64,000 bases of DNA from Deltaproteobacteria bacterium. Lineage in GTDB: Bacteria > Myxococcota_A > UBA9160 > UBA4427. Shown here piece after piece: positions 33,925 to 43,489 of the stretch (the stretch's first letter is position 1; the number at the start of each line of letters is the position of its first letter). The translations under genes were made by a program, and so were the position numbers. The stretch lies in the NCBI GenBank assembly GCA_029261835.1, contig JAJDAO010000039.1, positions 62,001 to 126,000 of the forward strand. Reading direction: 5' to 3'. The notes beneath the pieces were generated by a model, which was not told the origin of the DNA, did not search any database, and saw only the letters and a program-made list of their open reading frames with translations.

Positions 33925-35235
33925 GTGCCGACGAATCCGCCCAGCTCACGCACCCGGTCAGCAATCCTGCTGCTCGCCCTCCTGCTGGTGGTGCCTGCTC
34001 GACTGGGCGCCGAGACCTTCGTCTGGGTCGACGAGCAAGGCGTCACGCATCTCAGCGACGATGCCACTGCGGCTCCGGAAGGGGCGCGCCGCAGCGATGG
34101 CGACGATGTCGACCGCCTGCGGGCGCTCTGGGGCACCGATCTGACCGGCCCCGTTCCTCGAACGCCCCCCGGCAGCTCGAGCAGTCGTGAAGGCCGCGTG
34201 CTGCGCCTGCTGGCGGGCGCCGTGCACGATCTGAAGCGCGGCGAGCGCGCGCGTGCCACCGCCGCCCTGAACAGCGCCTTGCGTCTGGCGCCGCGTCGCC
34301 CGGAGCCCCACTGGTACCTCGCGCTGCTCGCTCGCGAGCGCGGCCGCTACCAGAGCGCGGCCGAGCACCTGCGCGACTTCCTCGCGACGGCCGGTCCCGA
34401 GCTTGCGAGCTGGCGGGTCTCGGCAGAGCAGCGTCTGGAGTTTCTGCGCGACGAGCGCCGGTTGGCGGACGAGAGCTTGGCGCGTGCGCCGCTACGGCTC
34501 CTGCGCACCGAGAGCCCGCACTTTCGAATCCAGCTCGATTCCGAGCTCTCGCAGGCGAGTGCCGGCTACGCCAGTCGGGCACTGAACTATCTCGAGGGGG
34601 CACGCGAGAGCGTGTCAGCACAGATTGGTGTCGAGCCGCTCGAGCCGCTGGGCGTCGTCTTCTACGGCAAGGCGGCCTATGCACGTGCTCATCGTCATCG
34701 CTTCTCGTTTCAGACAGTGGGCTTCTTCGACGGCCGCATTCACGTCTCGTCTCCCGCGCATCCCTCCGGCACGCTTCGCCCCCTCCTCTTCCACGAGTAC
34801 ACCCACGCCGTCTTTCGCGATCACACCGGAGGAGACCGGCCCTATTGGCTGAACGAAGGGCTCGCTGAGCAGATCGAGCGAGGCGCTCGCAAGCACCCGG
34901 CCTCCACCCGAAGCGAGCGAGCCAGTCTGCGCGCGGCCATCACGGCCGGCGAGTGGATCCCGCTGCGACGATTGGCGCCGAGCTTCTCGGGCCTCTCGGA
35001 TGCCCGCGCCCGATCGGCCTATCTGGAAGCGGTCGTCGTCGTGGAGTGGATCTCGGCACGGACCGAGCGCGCCGAGCGCGCGCGGCTGCTGGAGAGCATT
35101 GGAGAAGGGCTCTCGGCCGATCAGGCGCTCTACGGAATCCTGGGGCTCGACACGGATGGTATCGACCAGGCGGTGCGCGAGTCGATCCTCGCGGAGTTTC
35201 CCGCGGTCGAGCCGGCGGCGCAGGGCACACGCTGA
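33925..35235 (+). CDS. Exported gluzincin-type peptidase with DUF4124 and TPR-like segments
   Basis: A 436-residue protein with a signal peptide ([18 protein letters not shown]), a short DUF4124-like stretch directly after it ([16 protein letters not shown]), and a TPR-like helical region (residues 95-180). The C-terminal half is a peptidase-MA-like domain with the zinc motif HEYTH at residues 290-294 and the third ligand Glu in NEGLAE (about residue 311). It is likely a periplasmic or surface metalloprotease. The GTG start at 33925 lies 22 bases after moaB. The substrate is unknown. Confidence 0.82.
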   Translation: MPTNPPSSRTRSAILLLALLLVVPARLGAETFVWVDEQGVTHLSDDATAAPEGARRSDGDDVDRLRALWGTDLTGPVPRTPPGSSSSREGRVLRLLAGAVHDLKRGERARATAALNSALRLAPRRPEPHWYLALLARERGRYQSAAEHLRDFLATAGPELASWRVSAEQRLEFLRDERRLADESLARAPLRLLRTESPHFRIQLDSELSQASAGYASRALNYLEGARESVSAQIGVEPLEPLGVVFYGKAAYARAHRHRFSFQTVGFFDGRIHVSSPAHPSGTLRPLLFHEYTHAVFRDHTGGDRPYWLNEGLAEQIERGARKHPASTRSERASLRAAITAGEWIPLRRLAPSFSGLSDARARSAYLEAVVVVEWISARTERAERARLLESIGEGLSADQALYGILGLDTDGIDQAVRESILAEFPAVEPAAQGTR

Positions 35236-35254
35236 TCCGGGCGGAAGCCCGCTC

Positions 35255-35944
35255 TCAGCCGCGTGCCTCCTCGTCCTCCAGGCGGCAGGCCTCGAGCAGG
35301 ACTTCGGTCACGCTGGCCTGGATGGTCGGCTCCGCCGTCTCGTCACAGGGACCGAAGCGGAACTGACCTTCGCTCGTGGCGACGATCGAGATGGCTGCGT
35401 CGAAGCCGAGGCGCTTCTCTGTCTCGGCGTGAATGGGTCGTCCCGCCTCGAACCAGACAGAGGCTTTGCCACTCGCGGAGACGATGTCGAGTCGCCCGCT
35501 GTTGCTTCCCATCTCGATTAGCTGGAAGACGGCGGAGGGCGGGACCTCTGAGAGGTCTCCGCCAAAGGACTGCTTCGTCTCGGCCGGACGCTGGCAGACG
35601 ATCGTGCGTGCCGCGTCGGCATCGCCCCAGTCCGCTGTCGCGGTGGAGGCGATTTCGCAGAAGGTGATGGCGCCGGAGCCGATCTCGATGCGGTCGCCCG
35701 GGCTGAGCCGTTGCGACCCCTCGACTTGCTGGCCGTTGACGAAGGTGCCGTTCGTGCTCTCCAAATCGTAGAGCACGAAGCCGCCCTGCTCGAAGCGAAC
35801 TTCGGCGTGCCGGCGAGAGACGTCGTCCCGGCGCAGCGGGAACTCACAGCTCGGGTGGCGGCCGATCGCGACCGGGCCGTGTGTCCCCAATCGCAGCGGC
35901 GGCAGTGGCGGGCAGAAGAGCATGGCGGTGCGTTCTTCGGTCAT
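35255..35944 (-). CDS. FHA domain protein with DUF4388 (PatA-like) domain
   Basis: A 229-residue cytoplasmic signalling protein. Residues 10-90 are a forkhead-associated domain (AIGRHPSCEFPLRRDDVSRR, HAEVRF, DLESTNGTFVNG), which binds phosphothreonine. Residues 125-225 match DUF4388 (GDLSEVPPSAVFQLIEMGSN, then GKASVWFEAGRPIHAE), common in deltaproteobacterial regulators. It is the last gene downstream of rpoH and DUF192 in the same direction. ATG 35944 is preferred to a longer start at 35977. Confidence 0.88.
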   Translation of the reverse strand: MTEERTAMLFCPPLPPLRLGTHGPVAIGRHPSCEFPLRRDDVSRRHAEVRFEQGGFVLYDLESTNGTFVNGQQVEGSQRLSPGDRIEIGSGAITFCEIASTATADWGDADAARTIVCQRPAETKQSFGGDLSEVPPSAVFQLIEMGSNSGRLDIVSASGKASVWFEAGRPIHAETEKRLGFDAAISIVATSEGQFRFGPCDETAEPTIQASVTEVLLEACRLEDEEARG

Positions 35945-35989
35945 GGCCTCTGAGCAATCGGCTGAGGCCGGACTCACCTTGAGAGTCGG

Positions 35990-36448
35990 CTAGCGCTCGA
36001 TCTCGACCCGGTCGCCGATTCGCCAGCCGTGCGACTGGGCGTAGCCGGCCGGCACCTCCAGGATCGTCTCGCTCAGCTCCCGGGGGCGCACAGTGGGGCC
36101 ATTTCCCCCTGGGACATGTTGTACCCGGTGCGCGATGTCCACGACCCGGTCGTCGCGTATCCAGATGATGTCGATGTCGAATCGCATCCCCTTCATCCAG
36201 AAGGCGTAGAAACTCGCTTCGTCGTAGACGAAGAGCATCCCCTGGTTCCAGCCCAGCGAGTCGCGCTCCCCAAGGCCGCGGGCCTGCTGCGCGGGCGTGA
36301 GCGCCAGCTCGGCCGCCACTCGCTGACCACGGATCGTGACCCAGGCCTCGGGTGTCTGCTCGACCGGTGGCTGCTCGCTGCCGCCGCAGGCGGTCGTTGC
36401 CGACACGAGTGCCAGAAGAAGAGCCCAGTGGAGCCCGCCGCCGCTCAC
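35990..36448 (-). CDS. DUF192 lipoprotein
   Basis: A 152-residue lipoprotein: a short signal (LLLALVSATTACG) with a cysteine near residue 21, then a DUF192 domain (ELALTPAQQARGLGERDSLG, FWMKGMRFDIDIIWI, AQSHGWRIGDRVEI). The family has a small beta-barrel of unknown function and often occurs as a periplasmic protein. The GTG start overlaps the rpoH stop as GTGA, so it is translated from the rpoH transcript. Confidence 0.87.
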   Translation of the reverse strand: MSGGGLHWALLLALVSATTACGGSEQPPVEQTPEAWVTIRGQRVAAELALTPAQQARGLGERDSLGWNQGMLFVYDEASFYAFWMKGMRFDIDIIWIRDDRVVDIAHRVQHVPGGNGPTVRPRELSETILEVPAGYAQSHGWRIGDRVEIER

Positions 36449-37674
36449 TTGTCCTTGGGCGGCGTGTGGTATTCGAAGTCCACCATGCTCTCCTGCACGT
36501 AGCGCCGCAGCCCCTCGACGATGCGCGCTTCGAGCTGACGCACGCGCTCGCGGGTGATTCCGAACTCCTCGCCCATGTCCGCCAGCGTGCGCGGCTCTTC
36601 GGCCAGGACGCGCTCGCGCAGGATGCGCTGGTCGCGCTCCCCGAGCTCAGCGGCGTACGCCTCGACCTTCTCCGCGACGACGCGGTGCAGCTGAAGGTCG
36701 CCCACCTCGGTCTCGGCGTCTGCACCCGCCGTCGCAAAAGCGTCGCCGACCGTGATGCCGCCGCTCTCGGCGCGCCGCGCGGGCGCATCGAGATAGGTGT
36801 CGGGACGCGACAGCCGATTTTCCATCTCGAGGACATCCTGCTCGCTGACGTCGAGACGCTCGGCGATCAGCTTCGGCTCCGCGTCGAATCCCTCGCGCTG
36901 CAGCCTGGCCTTCTCCTTGTTGAGGCGAAAGAAGAGCTTGCGCGAGGCCCGCGTGGTCCCGAGCCGCACGCTGCGCATGTTGTCCAGGATGTACTTGAGG
37001 ATGTAGGCACGGATCCAATAGACCGCGTAGGACGAGAGCTTGACGCCCTGGTATGGGTCGTAGCGTTGGACCGCCTCCATCAAGCCGATGTTGCCCTCCT
37101 GGATCAGGTCGAGCGTGTTGGTCCAAGCCCGCCGGTACTCCATGGCGATCTTCACCACCAGTCGCAGATTGGCGAGTACCAGATGTCGAGCGGCGTCGAC
37201 GTCGCCCGACTCGCGCCAGCGCACGGCCAGCTCGTGCTCGTCCTCGCGCGAAATCGGCGCGTGATGGCGCAGCTGCGCCATGTAGCGGGTCAGGGCGGAG
37301 ACCTGCCCCTTTCCCGCCGGCACGATCTCCGAGTCGCCGGGCAGCTTCGGCACAAGAGCGCTGCCCACGTCGATCGCTTCGGGCTCGTCCGTGATGATGG
37401 GAGAGCCGTCGGCGAGGGCTACGCTGTCGTGCGTCTCTTGCGACTCGATTTCGACCAGGTTCTCGGGGTCGCCGTCCGCGTCGCGCGGATCGCCCGCCAG
37501 CAGATCGGCCGGGATCGACTCGTCCGCCGGCTCCGCATCGTCCTGCTCCGGCGCGTTACCCGCTTCGCTCTTTTCGAGATGCTGTCCACGACGGCGCCCG
37601 CCGTCCTCCTTGCTCTCGTCGGTGACGGGGACGGCTTTGGCGAGCGGAACGACTTCGGGATCGCGGTTGCTCAC
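36445..37674 (-). CDS. rpoH: RpoH-family RNA polymerase sigma factor with long N-terminal extension
   Basis: A 409-residue sigma-70 family factor. The core from about residue 130 has the RpoH hallmarks: ALTRYMAQLRHHAPISREDE in region 1.2, LDLIQEGNIGLMEAVQRYDP in region 2, SSYAVYWIRAYILKYILDNM in 2.4, and an HTH in region 4 (LADMGEEFGITRERVRQLEA). About 125 acidic, probably disordered residues precede it, which is not usual for sigma-32. In E. coli this family directs heat-shock transcription. GTG 37674 is chosen for its AAGGA six bases upstream; TTG 37689 is an alternative. Confidence 0.88.
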   Translation of the reverse strand: MSNRDPEVVPLAKAVPVTDESKEDGGRRRGQHLEKSEAGNAPEQDDAEPADESIPADLLAGDPRDADGDPENLVEIESQETHDSVALADGSPIITDEPEAIDVGSALVPKLPGDSEIVPAGKGQVSALTRYMAQLRHHAPISREDEHELAVRWRESGDVDAARHLVLANLRLVVKIAMEYRRAWTNTLDLIQEGNIGLMEAVQRYDPYQGVKLSSYAVYWIRAYILKYILDNMRSVRLGTTRASRKLFFRLNKEKARLQREGFDAEPKLIAERLDVSEQDVLEMENRLSRPDTYLDAPARRAESGGITVGDAFATAGADAETEVGDLQLHRVVAEKVEAYAAELGERDQRILRERVLAEEPRTLADMGEEFGITRERVRQLEARIVEGLRRYVQESMVDFEYHTPPKDK

Positions 37675-37734
37675 GCTCCATCCTTGCAAGGCTGGGGGAC
37701 GCGGTGAACGTTGAGGAACATAGCAGACACCAAA

Positions 37735-37764
37735 GGCGGACTTGGTGGTGTCACCAAGCCCGCC
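37735..37764 (-). terminator. Strong hairpin between cytochrome c and rpoH
   Basis: A 30-base inverted repeat: seven perfect pairs around a GTGT loop, one mismatch, then five more GC-rich pairs. It lies just downstream of the cytochrome gene on the minus strand and just upstream of rpoH. The T-tract is weak on either strand (TTTGG on minus), so it may be a terminator or an RNA-stabilising hairpin. Confidence 0.5.
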
Positions 37765-37787
37765 TCTTTCGGTCGTATTGCCAACAT

Positions 37788-37813
37788 GGGTGTACCGCGA
37801 CGGGTGTACCGCG
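37788..37813. repeat. Tandem 12-base direct repeat
   Basis: GGGTGTACCGCG occurs twice with a 14-base period (37788-37799 and 37802-37813), between the hairpin and the cytochrome c stop. Its spacing of about 1.3 helical turns could suit protein binding, but it may be incidental. Confidence 0.5.
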
Positions 37814-37842
37814 CGTCTTGCGCGCCGCGCGCGAGTCGTCGG

Positions 37843-38223
37843 CTACTTCTTCAGCGTTCGAATGTAGGCGACGATGTTCGCGATCTGTTCCTCGCTCAGT
37901 GTGGGCCAAGGGGCCATCAGGGCGGAGCCGCCGAACTCCATCCCGCCCTTCTGTATCACGGTCTTGAGATCGACATCAGTGCCCTTCGCGCCGTCCCCAT
38001 CGGTGTCGAACATGAACTCGCCCACGGAGAAGTCTCGCGGCGGCGGCTGGAGGGCCACGCCGACCGGGCCGTCTCCGGCCCCTGTTACGCCGTGGCAGAT
38101 GAGGCAGTTGATCTCGTAGAGAGGCTTGCCCGCCGCGGCGTCTCCCTCGGCGAGGCCGCTGCCCGGCAGGCCCACGGTCAGCGATACAGCGATTGTGGCG
38201 GCAATGGTAAGCGTGCGATTCAC
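37843..38223 (-). CDS. Periplasmic c-type cytochrome
   Basis: A 126-residue protein with a signal peptide (LTIAATIAVSLTVGLPGSGL, cleavage after LA) and a single haem site CLICH at residues 40-44. Met103 in ALMAPWP is the probable sixth ligand. Size and layout match class I cytochrome c. It carries electrons in the periplasm; partners are not encoded nearby. Start ATG at 38223. It is followed by the strong hairpin described above. Confidence 0.9.
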   Translation of the reverse strand: MNRTLTIAATIAVSLTVGLPGSGLAEGDAAAGKPLYEINCLICHGVTGAGDGPVGVALQPPPRDFSVGEFMFDTDGDGAKGTDVDLKTVIQKGGMEFGGSALMAPWPTLSEEQIANIVAYIRTLKK

Positions 38224-38312
38224 CTTCGTTTTCTCCTTCGAATCACCGAGCGAGGCGCGCTCATCGTCCGGAATGAGGCGCGGAGGTTAGGCGCGTGACC
38301 CCGGAGCGTCAA

Positions 38313-39872
38313 TCACCGCTCGGCGGCCAGGCGAGCCCGCAGCCAGGCGAGCAGCAGGCGTACACCAACCCCGGTCCCCCCGCCCCGATGATAGGGTGTC
38401 GTCCTGGCGGTCCAGCCCGTGCCTGCGATGTCGAGATGTACCCACGGGACCTCGCCGACGAATTCGCCGAGAAAGGCCCCGGCGGTCGACACGCCGGCGT
38501 CTTTGCCCGCTGCATTCTTGAGATCGGCCACATTGCTGCGTATCGCTTGCCTGTGTTCAGCGAGTAGCGGCATTGGCCAGACGCGTTCGCCCGCGGCCTC
38601 ACCCGCCGCCCGCAGCGCCTCGACCAGCTTCTCGTCGTTGCCCAGTGCCGCTGTGGCCCACGGCCCGAGCGCGACCATCGCCGCGCCGGTGAGAGTTGCG
38701 ATGTCGACAATCGCCGCCGGCTCGAACTCGCTACATGCATAGTGGAGTGCATCGGCCAGAACGACGCGCCCCTCGGCGTCCGTGTTGACCACCTCGATGG
38801 CCTTGCCCGCCATGCTGCGCACGATGTCTCCGGGACGGTAGGCCGCGCCGCTCGGCATGTTCTCCGCCGCGACCGCGATGCCGACCACGTGCAGTGGCAG
38901 GTCGAGCAACGCGATGGCGCGCATGGCGCCGAGCACGGCTGCCGCGCCCGACATATCGTGCTTCATCTCCTGCATGTTGGGGGCGGGCTTGAGCGAGAGA
39001 CCGCCCGAGTCGAAGGTGATCCCCTTGCCCACCAGGCAGACTGGCTGCTGCCGGCCGCGCTTGCGCGCCGGGCGGCGATGCTCGAGCACGATCAATGCCG
39101 GCGGATTGCTGCTTCCTCCGCCGACGGCGAGAAGCCCGTTCATGCCGCGTCTCTCGAGCTCCGCCGTCCGCATCACCCGGCAGTCGAGACCGACTTCGCG
39201 GGCCAGCTTGCGGGCGGCCTTCGCCAACGCGCTCGGCGGGAGTTCGTTGGGAGGCTCGTTCGAGAGACTGCGCGCCAGGTTCTGGCTCTCGGCCATCACG
39301 ACTGCCCGCTTCGTGGCCCGGCGAACTTCGCTCGCGCTCGCGAGCCTGTCGAATAGCAGGGCTACGGATTTCAAGTTGCCGACCCGGGGCTTCTTCTTCC
39401 GGTATCGGTCGAAGCGGTAGGCGCCCAGGCAGATGCCCTCGGCCAGGGCCGCCGCACATTCCTCGGCGCCAAGGCGTCGAACGGTTGGAGCCAGGATCGC
39501 GACCCGCGAGATCTCCTTGCCCTCGCAGTGGCGGAGTGCGCGTGCTCCCAGTCGGCGCAACCGCTCGGCATCGATCTCGTCGGGCTTGCCGAGCCCGAGC
39601 AGGAGCACGCGCCGCACGTCACCGGCCCGGCTCTCATCGGGATAGAGGAGCAGCGTCTCCGAGTCGCGACCGGAGAAGTCGCCGGTCGACAGCACGCCGC
39701 GGATGATGCCGCCAAGGCTTCGATCCAGCGCGGCGATTCTCCGCGGCAGGCTCGCCGCTGTTCGCTTGCGCGGCGAGTTCGGACCGTTCTTGGATCCGTC
39801 CCCCGGCATGGGGACCACCAGGAGATCGGCCCTTACTTCGCTTGCTGTGCCGGTCTTGATCGAGACCTGCAT
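38313..39872 (-). CDS. pepA: Leucyl aminopeptidase (M17)
   Basis: A 519-residue cytosol aminopeptidase. The M17 signature NTDAEGRVVLADALHY carries the metal-binding Asp and Glu, and the other metal-ligand motif GKGITFDSGGLSLKP holds the catalytic lysine. The N-terminal 160 residues are the usual variable domain. It removes N-terminal residues in peptide turnover and usually forms hexamers. Start ATG at 39872 fits the family. It stands upstream of, and divergent from, the tol operon. Confidence 0.95.
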   Translation of the reverse strand: MQVSIKTGTASEVRADLLVVPMPGDGSKNGPNSPRKRTAASLPRRIAALDRSLGGIIRGVLSTGDFSGRDSETLLLYPDESRAGDVRRVLLLGLGKPDEIDAERLRRLGARALRHCEGKEISRVAILAPTVRRLGAEECAAALAEGICLGAYRFDRYRKKKPRVGNLKSVALLFDRLASASEVRRATKRAVVMAESQNLARSLSNEPPNELPPSALAKAARKLAREVGLDCRVMRTAELERRGMNGLLAVGGGSSNPPALIVLEHRRPARKRGRQQPVCLVGKGITFDSGGLSLKPAPNMQEMKHDMSGAAAVLGAMRAIALLDLPLHVVGIAVAAENMPSGAAYRPGDIVRSMAGKAIEVVNTDAEGRVVLADALHYACSEFEPAAIVDIATLTGAAMVALGPWATAALGNDEKLVEALRAAGEAAGERVWPMPLLAEHRQAIRSNVADLKNAAGKDAGVSTAGAFLGEFVGEVPWVHLDIAGTGWTARTTPYHRGGGTGVGVRLLLAWLRARLAAER

Positions 39873-40130
39873 CGCTCCTCCTCGCTTCTTCTCGCAGCCT
39901 GCGATGATTCATCGGTGGGATGCTGCGCAGGCCGGCATCGCCATCTCCTCGCCTTCATCCGTTCGCGTCCGGACACTCGGTTGCTTGAACGTGCCAGATC
40001 GCTCTCCTAGACTCTGCCGTCGTTCGACCGCTCGCACGAGGAGCTGGTTGCGGGGCGGCGCCTGTTGCCGAGACCCGTGGCGCCTTCTCGGGCTCGCATG
40101 CTGCGAGCGGGTTGTCTTGGGGGGCGACAA

Positions 40131-40838
40131 GTGGGCTTCGACGTTCTGGACTTGATTCTTCAGGCCGGCCTGATCGTCAAGCTCGTGCTCCTCGTTCTGG
40201 CCGTCTTCTCGGTCGCTTCCTGGGGAATCATCGTCGCCAAGTGGCTCGAGCTGCGGGCTGCGATGCAGGATAGCGAGGCTTTCCTCGAGGTCTATCACCA
40301 CGAGCCTTTCGAGGAGGCTTTCGAGGCTGGCCGCCAGCTCGACCGCAGTCCGCTGAGCGTGATCTTCCTGACGGGCTGCAACGAGATCAGCCGCTTCGCC
40401 AAGATCGACGGCCAGTCGGCGGCGGCGCGACTCGACGCGCAGCAGACCCGCACGGTCTCGAAGGTCATCGGCTGGACCGCCAGTCGCGAGCGGCAAAGGC
40501 TCGAGAGGGGGCTCACCTTCCTCGCCACGGTCGGAAGCGCGGCGCCCTTCATTGGCCTGTTCGGGACCGTGATCGGGATCATCAGCACCTTTCAGGGGAT
40601 CGGCCGCGCGGGCAACGCGAGCTTGGCCGTGGTCGGGCCCGGCATCGCGGAGGCATTGGTCGCCACTGCGGTCGGCTTGCTGGCTGCCATTCCAGCCACG
40701 ATGGCGTACAACGCCTTCGTGGCCAGGATCGACGCCATCGCGGCCTCGGTCGAGCTCTATGTGAGCGAGCTCGACGAAGACATCGCGCATCTGGGAAGTC
40801 AAGGCGGACCCTCTCGGGCTCGGTCCGCGGGCGCCTGA
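40131..40838 (+). CDS. tolQ: TolQ, Tol system proton channel subunit
   Basis: A 235-residue inner-membrane protein of the MotA/TolQ/ExbB family: a first helix (VKLVLLVLAVFSVASWGIIV), a large cytoplasmic loop, then two helices with FLATVGSAAPFIGLFGTVIG and VATAVGLLAAIPATMAYNAF. The TolQ/TolR complex uses the proton gradient to energise outer-membrane constriction at division. GTG 40131 gives the standard length; upstream codons are Arg-rich. It abuts tolR exactly. Confidence 0.92.
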   Translation: MGFDVLDLILQAGLIVKLVLLVLAVFSVASWGIIVAKWLELRAAMQDSEAFLEVYHHEPFEEAFEAGRQLDRSPLSVIFLTGCNEISRFAKIDGQSAAARLDAQQTRTVSKVIGWTASRERQRLERGLTFLATVGSAAPFIGLFGTVIGIISTFQGIGRAGNASLAVVGPGIAEALVATAVGLLAAIPATMAYNAFVARIDAIAASVELYVSELDEDIAHLGSQGGPSRARSAGA

Positions 40839-41255
40839 GTGGCTGCGGAACTGACTGCTGGGCGTGGGGGGCGGCGTGCGAAAGCCGAGATCAACGTCAC
40901 GCCTTTCGTCGACGTCATGTTAGTGCTGCTCATCATCTTCCTGGTGACGGCTCCCTTGATGCAGCAGGGCATGGACGTCGATCTTCCGGAGACCAACACC
41001 CAGCCGCTACGGGTCCGCGACGCGCCGCTGATTCTCACGGTCAAGAAGGACGGCCAGTACTACCTCGGCCGCAAGCAGGTGGCGGCCGAGAAGCTGCAGG
41101 GCAAGCTAGAGGCGGTCTTCGAGGCGAGGGGGTCCAAGGAGATCTTTCTGCGCGCCGATCGCAATGCTCCGTACGGTGTCGTCGTCAAGGCCATGGCGGC
41201 GGCTCGTCTGGCAGGTGCCAAGAAGCTCGGCATCGTGACCGAGCCGGAGCGTTGA
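40839..41255 (+). CDS. tolR: TolR (ExbD/TolR family)
   Basis: A 138-residue protein with a single transmembrane helix carrying the essential Asp (INVTPFVDVMLVLLIIFLVT) and a C-terminal periplasmic domain (EIFLRADRNAPYGVVVKAMA). It is the proton-path partner of TolQ. The GTG start follows the tolQ stop with no gap, a sign of tight coupling. Confidence 0.94.
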   Translation: MAAELTAGRGGRRAKAEINVTPFVDVMLVLLIIFLVTAPLMQQGMDVDLPETNTQPLRVRDAPLILTVKKDGQYYLGRKQVAAEKLQGKLEAVFEARGSKEIFLRADRNAPYGVVVKAMAAARLAGAKKLGIVTEPER

Positions 41256-41335
41256 TCGGTGGCGCGGTGCGGATCGGGAACCGATCGCGGCTCGCGGTGG
41301 TCGCTTGATACAGGTGCTGAAGGGAAGGGCGGGCA

Positions 41336-42112
41336 GTGGTGGCGCTGAGCAACATGGAGTGGCTGGGGGAGCCGTCCGAAGAGCAGCGACGGCGGCTGCG
41401 CCAGACCGTGCTGCTCTCCGTGCTGTGTCATCTCAGCCTGGTGCCCGCTCTCGTCTGGGCCCCGGCGCCGCCGCCACTCATCCTGCCGCCGGCCATCTCG
41501 GTCGATCTGATCGCCGCCCTGCCTGCTCCGCACAAGCCACCGGCTGCCGCGCCGCCGCCGCCGGTGGCTCGACCGGAGCCGAAGGTCCGCATTCTGCCCA
41601 AGCAGGCCCCAGCCGCTACCCGCAAGCCACGCGTGAAGCCGAAGCCGAAGCCCGAGCCGCTGGTTCGCCGCCGCCCGCGTCCCGAAGAGCTCAGCTATGA
41701 CGATGCGCTGGCCAAGCTGAGGAACGACCTCGGCGAGCAGGCTCCGCCACCGCCCAAGCCGGCGACCGCGCCGGCGGCCCAGCCGGCCACGCCCTCGCTC
41801 ACCGGCGCCGCGGCCGGCCAGGGCGTGCGACTGCCGCCAGAGGTCGCCAGCTGGATCCTCTCGGTGAGACGACACATCCGATCGGTCTTGATCACACCGC
41901 CGGAGTTTCGCGATCGCGGGTTGGCGGCGGAGCTCGAGATGGAGGTCTCCGCCGACGGCCGCGTGATCGGGACGCCCGAGGTGATTCGGTCGTCGGGGGA
42001 TCCCTATTACGATGACAATGCCGTTCGGGCGATTCTCAAGGCAGCTCCGCTGCCGGCTCCGCCCAGGGCAGGCCGTTGGCCGATCATCTTCACACCGGAG
42101 GAGCGCGGCTAA
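41336..42112 (+). CDS. tolA: TolA/TonB-type energy transducer
   Basis: A 258-residue protein with one membrane helix near the N-terminus (VLLSVLCHLSLVPALVWAP), a proline- and lysine-rich spacer (residues 60-150), and a TonB/TolA C-terminal domain (ELEMEVSADGRVIGTPEVIR, YYDDNAVRAILKAAPLP). Its position between tolR and tolB argues for TolA, although the C-terminal pattern is TonB-like. It spans the periplasm and transmits energy from TolQR. It overlaps tolB by one base (TAATG). Confidence 0.85.
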   Translation: MVALSNMEWLGEPSEEQRRRLRQTVLLSVLCHLSLVPALVWAPAPPPLILPPAISVDLIAALPAPHKPPAAAPPPPVARPEPKVRILPKQAPAATRKPRVKPKPKPEPLVRRRPRPEELSYDDALAKLRNDLGEQAPPPPKPATAPAAQPATPSLTGAAAGQGVRLPPEVASWILSVRRHIRSVLITPPEFRDRGLAAELEMEVSADGRVIGTPEVIRSSGDPYYDDNAVRAILKAAPLPAPPRAGRWPIIFTPEERG

Positions 42113-43443
42113 TGCGCTGGAACACCTGGCCGTGTCTCATCGCGGTGCTCGCACTTCTGCTGCCATGGCTCGCGCTGGCCGAGGATTCGCGGCCGCCCAT
42201 CGTCGTGACGCCCGGCCAGGGCAAGGCCTTTCGGGCCGCCGTGCAGCTCTTTCTGGACGAAGCACAGCCGATCGACCCGAAGCGCGCACCCGAGCTGCGC
42301 TCTCTGGTCGGCGAGGGCTTGACCTTTTCGGGCGTGCTGCTGCCGCTGGCAGATGAGGCCTTTCTCGGCGACCTCGCGACAAGCAAATTCCGTGACGGCC
42401 CTCGCTTCGACTGCGTCGACTGGACCCAGAGCGGTGCCGATGCGCTGGTTGAGGGGAAGGTCTCGCGCGAGGAGAAGCAGCTCGTCATCGAGTACCAGGT
42501 GTGGGACACCGCGCGCTGTAAACGTCTGGAGCGGGGCCGGCTCGCGGGGCCGGATCGCGAGATGATCCGCCTTGCGAAGTTGCTGGCTGACGACGTGGTC
42601 GAGGCGCTGACCGGCATGCCCGGCGCGGCGGGCAGCGAGATCGCCTTCATCTCCGATCGCAGCGGGGAGCGCCAGGTTTGGGTGATGGACGCCGATGGCA
42701 GTCGCCAGCGCGTTGCCACCCGCGGCGGGAGCATCAAGGCCTTTCCGGACTGGATGCCGGACGGCAAGGCGATTCTCTACACCGCCTACGATGCCAAAGG
42801 TGTGCCGGGTCTGAAGCTGACATCGCGGGGCGAATACCGCGCGGGCTCCTTGCTGACGCGCGTGCTCGTTGGCCTGCCCAAGTACCGCGGCGTATTCGGA
42901 CCGACGGGTCGCCATCTCGCGATGGTGAGCAGCCTGGACGGCTCCGCGGAGATCTACCGCGTCGATCGCAGTGGCGAAGGGCTGCGGCGCCTCACGCAGA
43001 ACGCTGCCATCGACATCTCACCCACGTGGTCGCCCGACGGTAGCCAGATCGCGTTCGTTTCCGATCGCTCCGGTGCGCCGCAGATCTACCTCATGAATCG
43101 AGACGGCGGAGCGCTGCGCCGCCTCACCTTCAACGGCAGCTACAACACCTCGCCGAGTTGGTCGCCGGACGGTCGCTGGATCGCCTACGAGACGCGCGTC
43201 GAGGGCCAGTTCGATCTCTGGCTGATCGATCCGAGCGGCGAGGTCAACGTGCCGCTCGCGACACATCGGCGCAGCGACGAGTCGCCGGCCTGGTCGCCGG
43301 ACGGCCGCATGCTCGCCTTCAGCTCGACGCGGCGCGGTCGAGCCGACATTTACGTGATCGATCTGGGCGGAGAGAACCTCAAGCGGCTCACGAAGGGACA
43401 CGGAAACAACTTGCAGCCCTCTTGGGGGCCGTTTGCACGCTAG
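42112..43443 (+). CDS. tolB: TolB, periplasmic beta-propeller
   Basis: A 443-residue exported protein: signal peptide (CLIAVLALLLPWLALA), an N-terminal domain, and a six-bladed beta-propeller built from repeated WSPDG units (TWSPDGSQIAFVSDRSG, SWSPDGRWIAYETR, AWSPDGRMLAFSSTRRG). In the Tol-Pal system TolB binds Pal and TolA. The ATG overlaps the tolA stop. Pal, which normally follows, is absent here. Confidence 0.94.
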   Translation: MRWNTWPCLIAVLALLLPWLALAEDSRPPIVVTPGQGKAFRAAVQLFLDEAQPIDPKRAPELRSLVGEGLTFSGVLLPLADEAFLGDLATSKFRDGPRFDCVDWTQSGADALVEGKVSREEKQLVIEYQVWDTARCKRLERGRLAGPDREMIRLAKLLADDVVEALTGMPGAAGSEIAFISDRSGERQVWVMDADGSRQRVATRGGSIKAFPDWMPDGKAILYTAYDAKGVPGLKLTSRGEYRAGSLLTRVLVGLPKYRGVFGPTGRHLAMVSSLDGSAEIYRVDRSGEGLRRLTQNAAIDISPTWSPDGSQIAFVSDRSGAPQIYLMNRDGGALRRLTFNGSYNTSPSWSPDGRWIAYETRVEGQFDLWLIDPSGEVNVPLATHRRSDESPAWSPDGRMLAFSSTRRGRADIYVIDLGGENLKRLTKGHGNNLQPSWGPFAR

Positions 43444-43489
43444 ACTGCGCTCTCCTCATGGGGGGGGTCGCGGTGTTGGGAGCGAGGCG

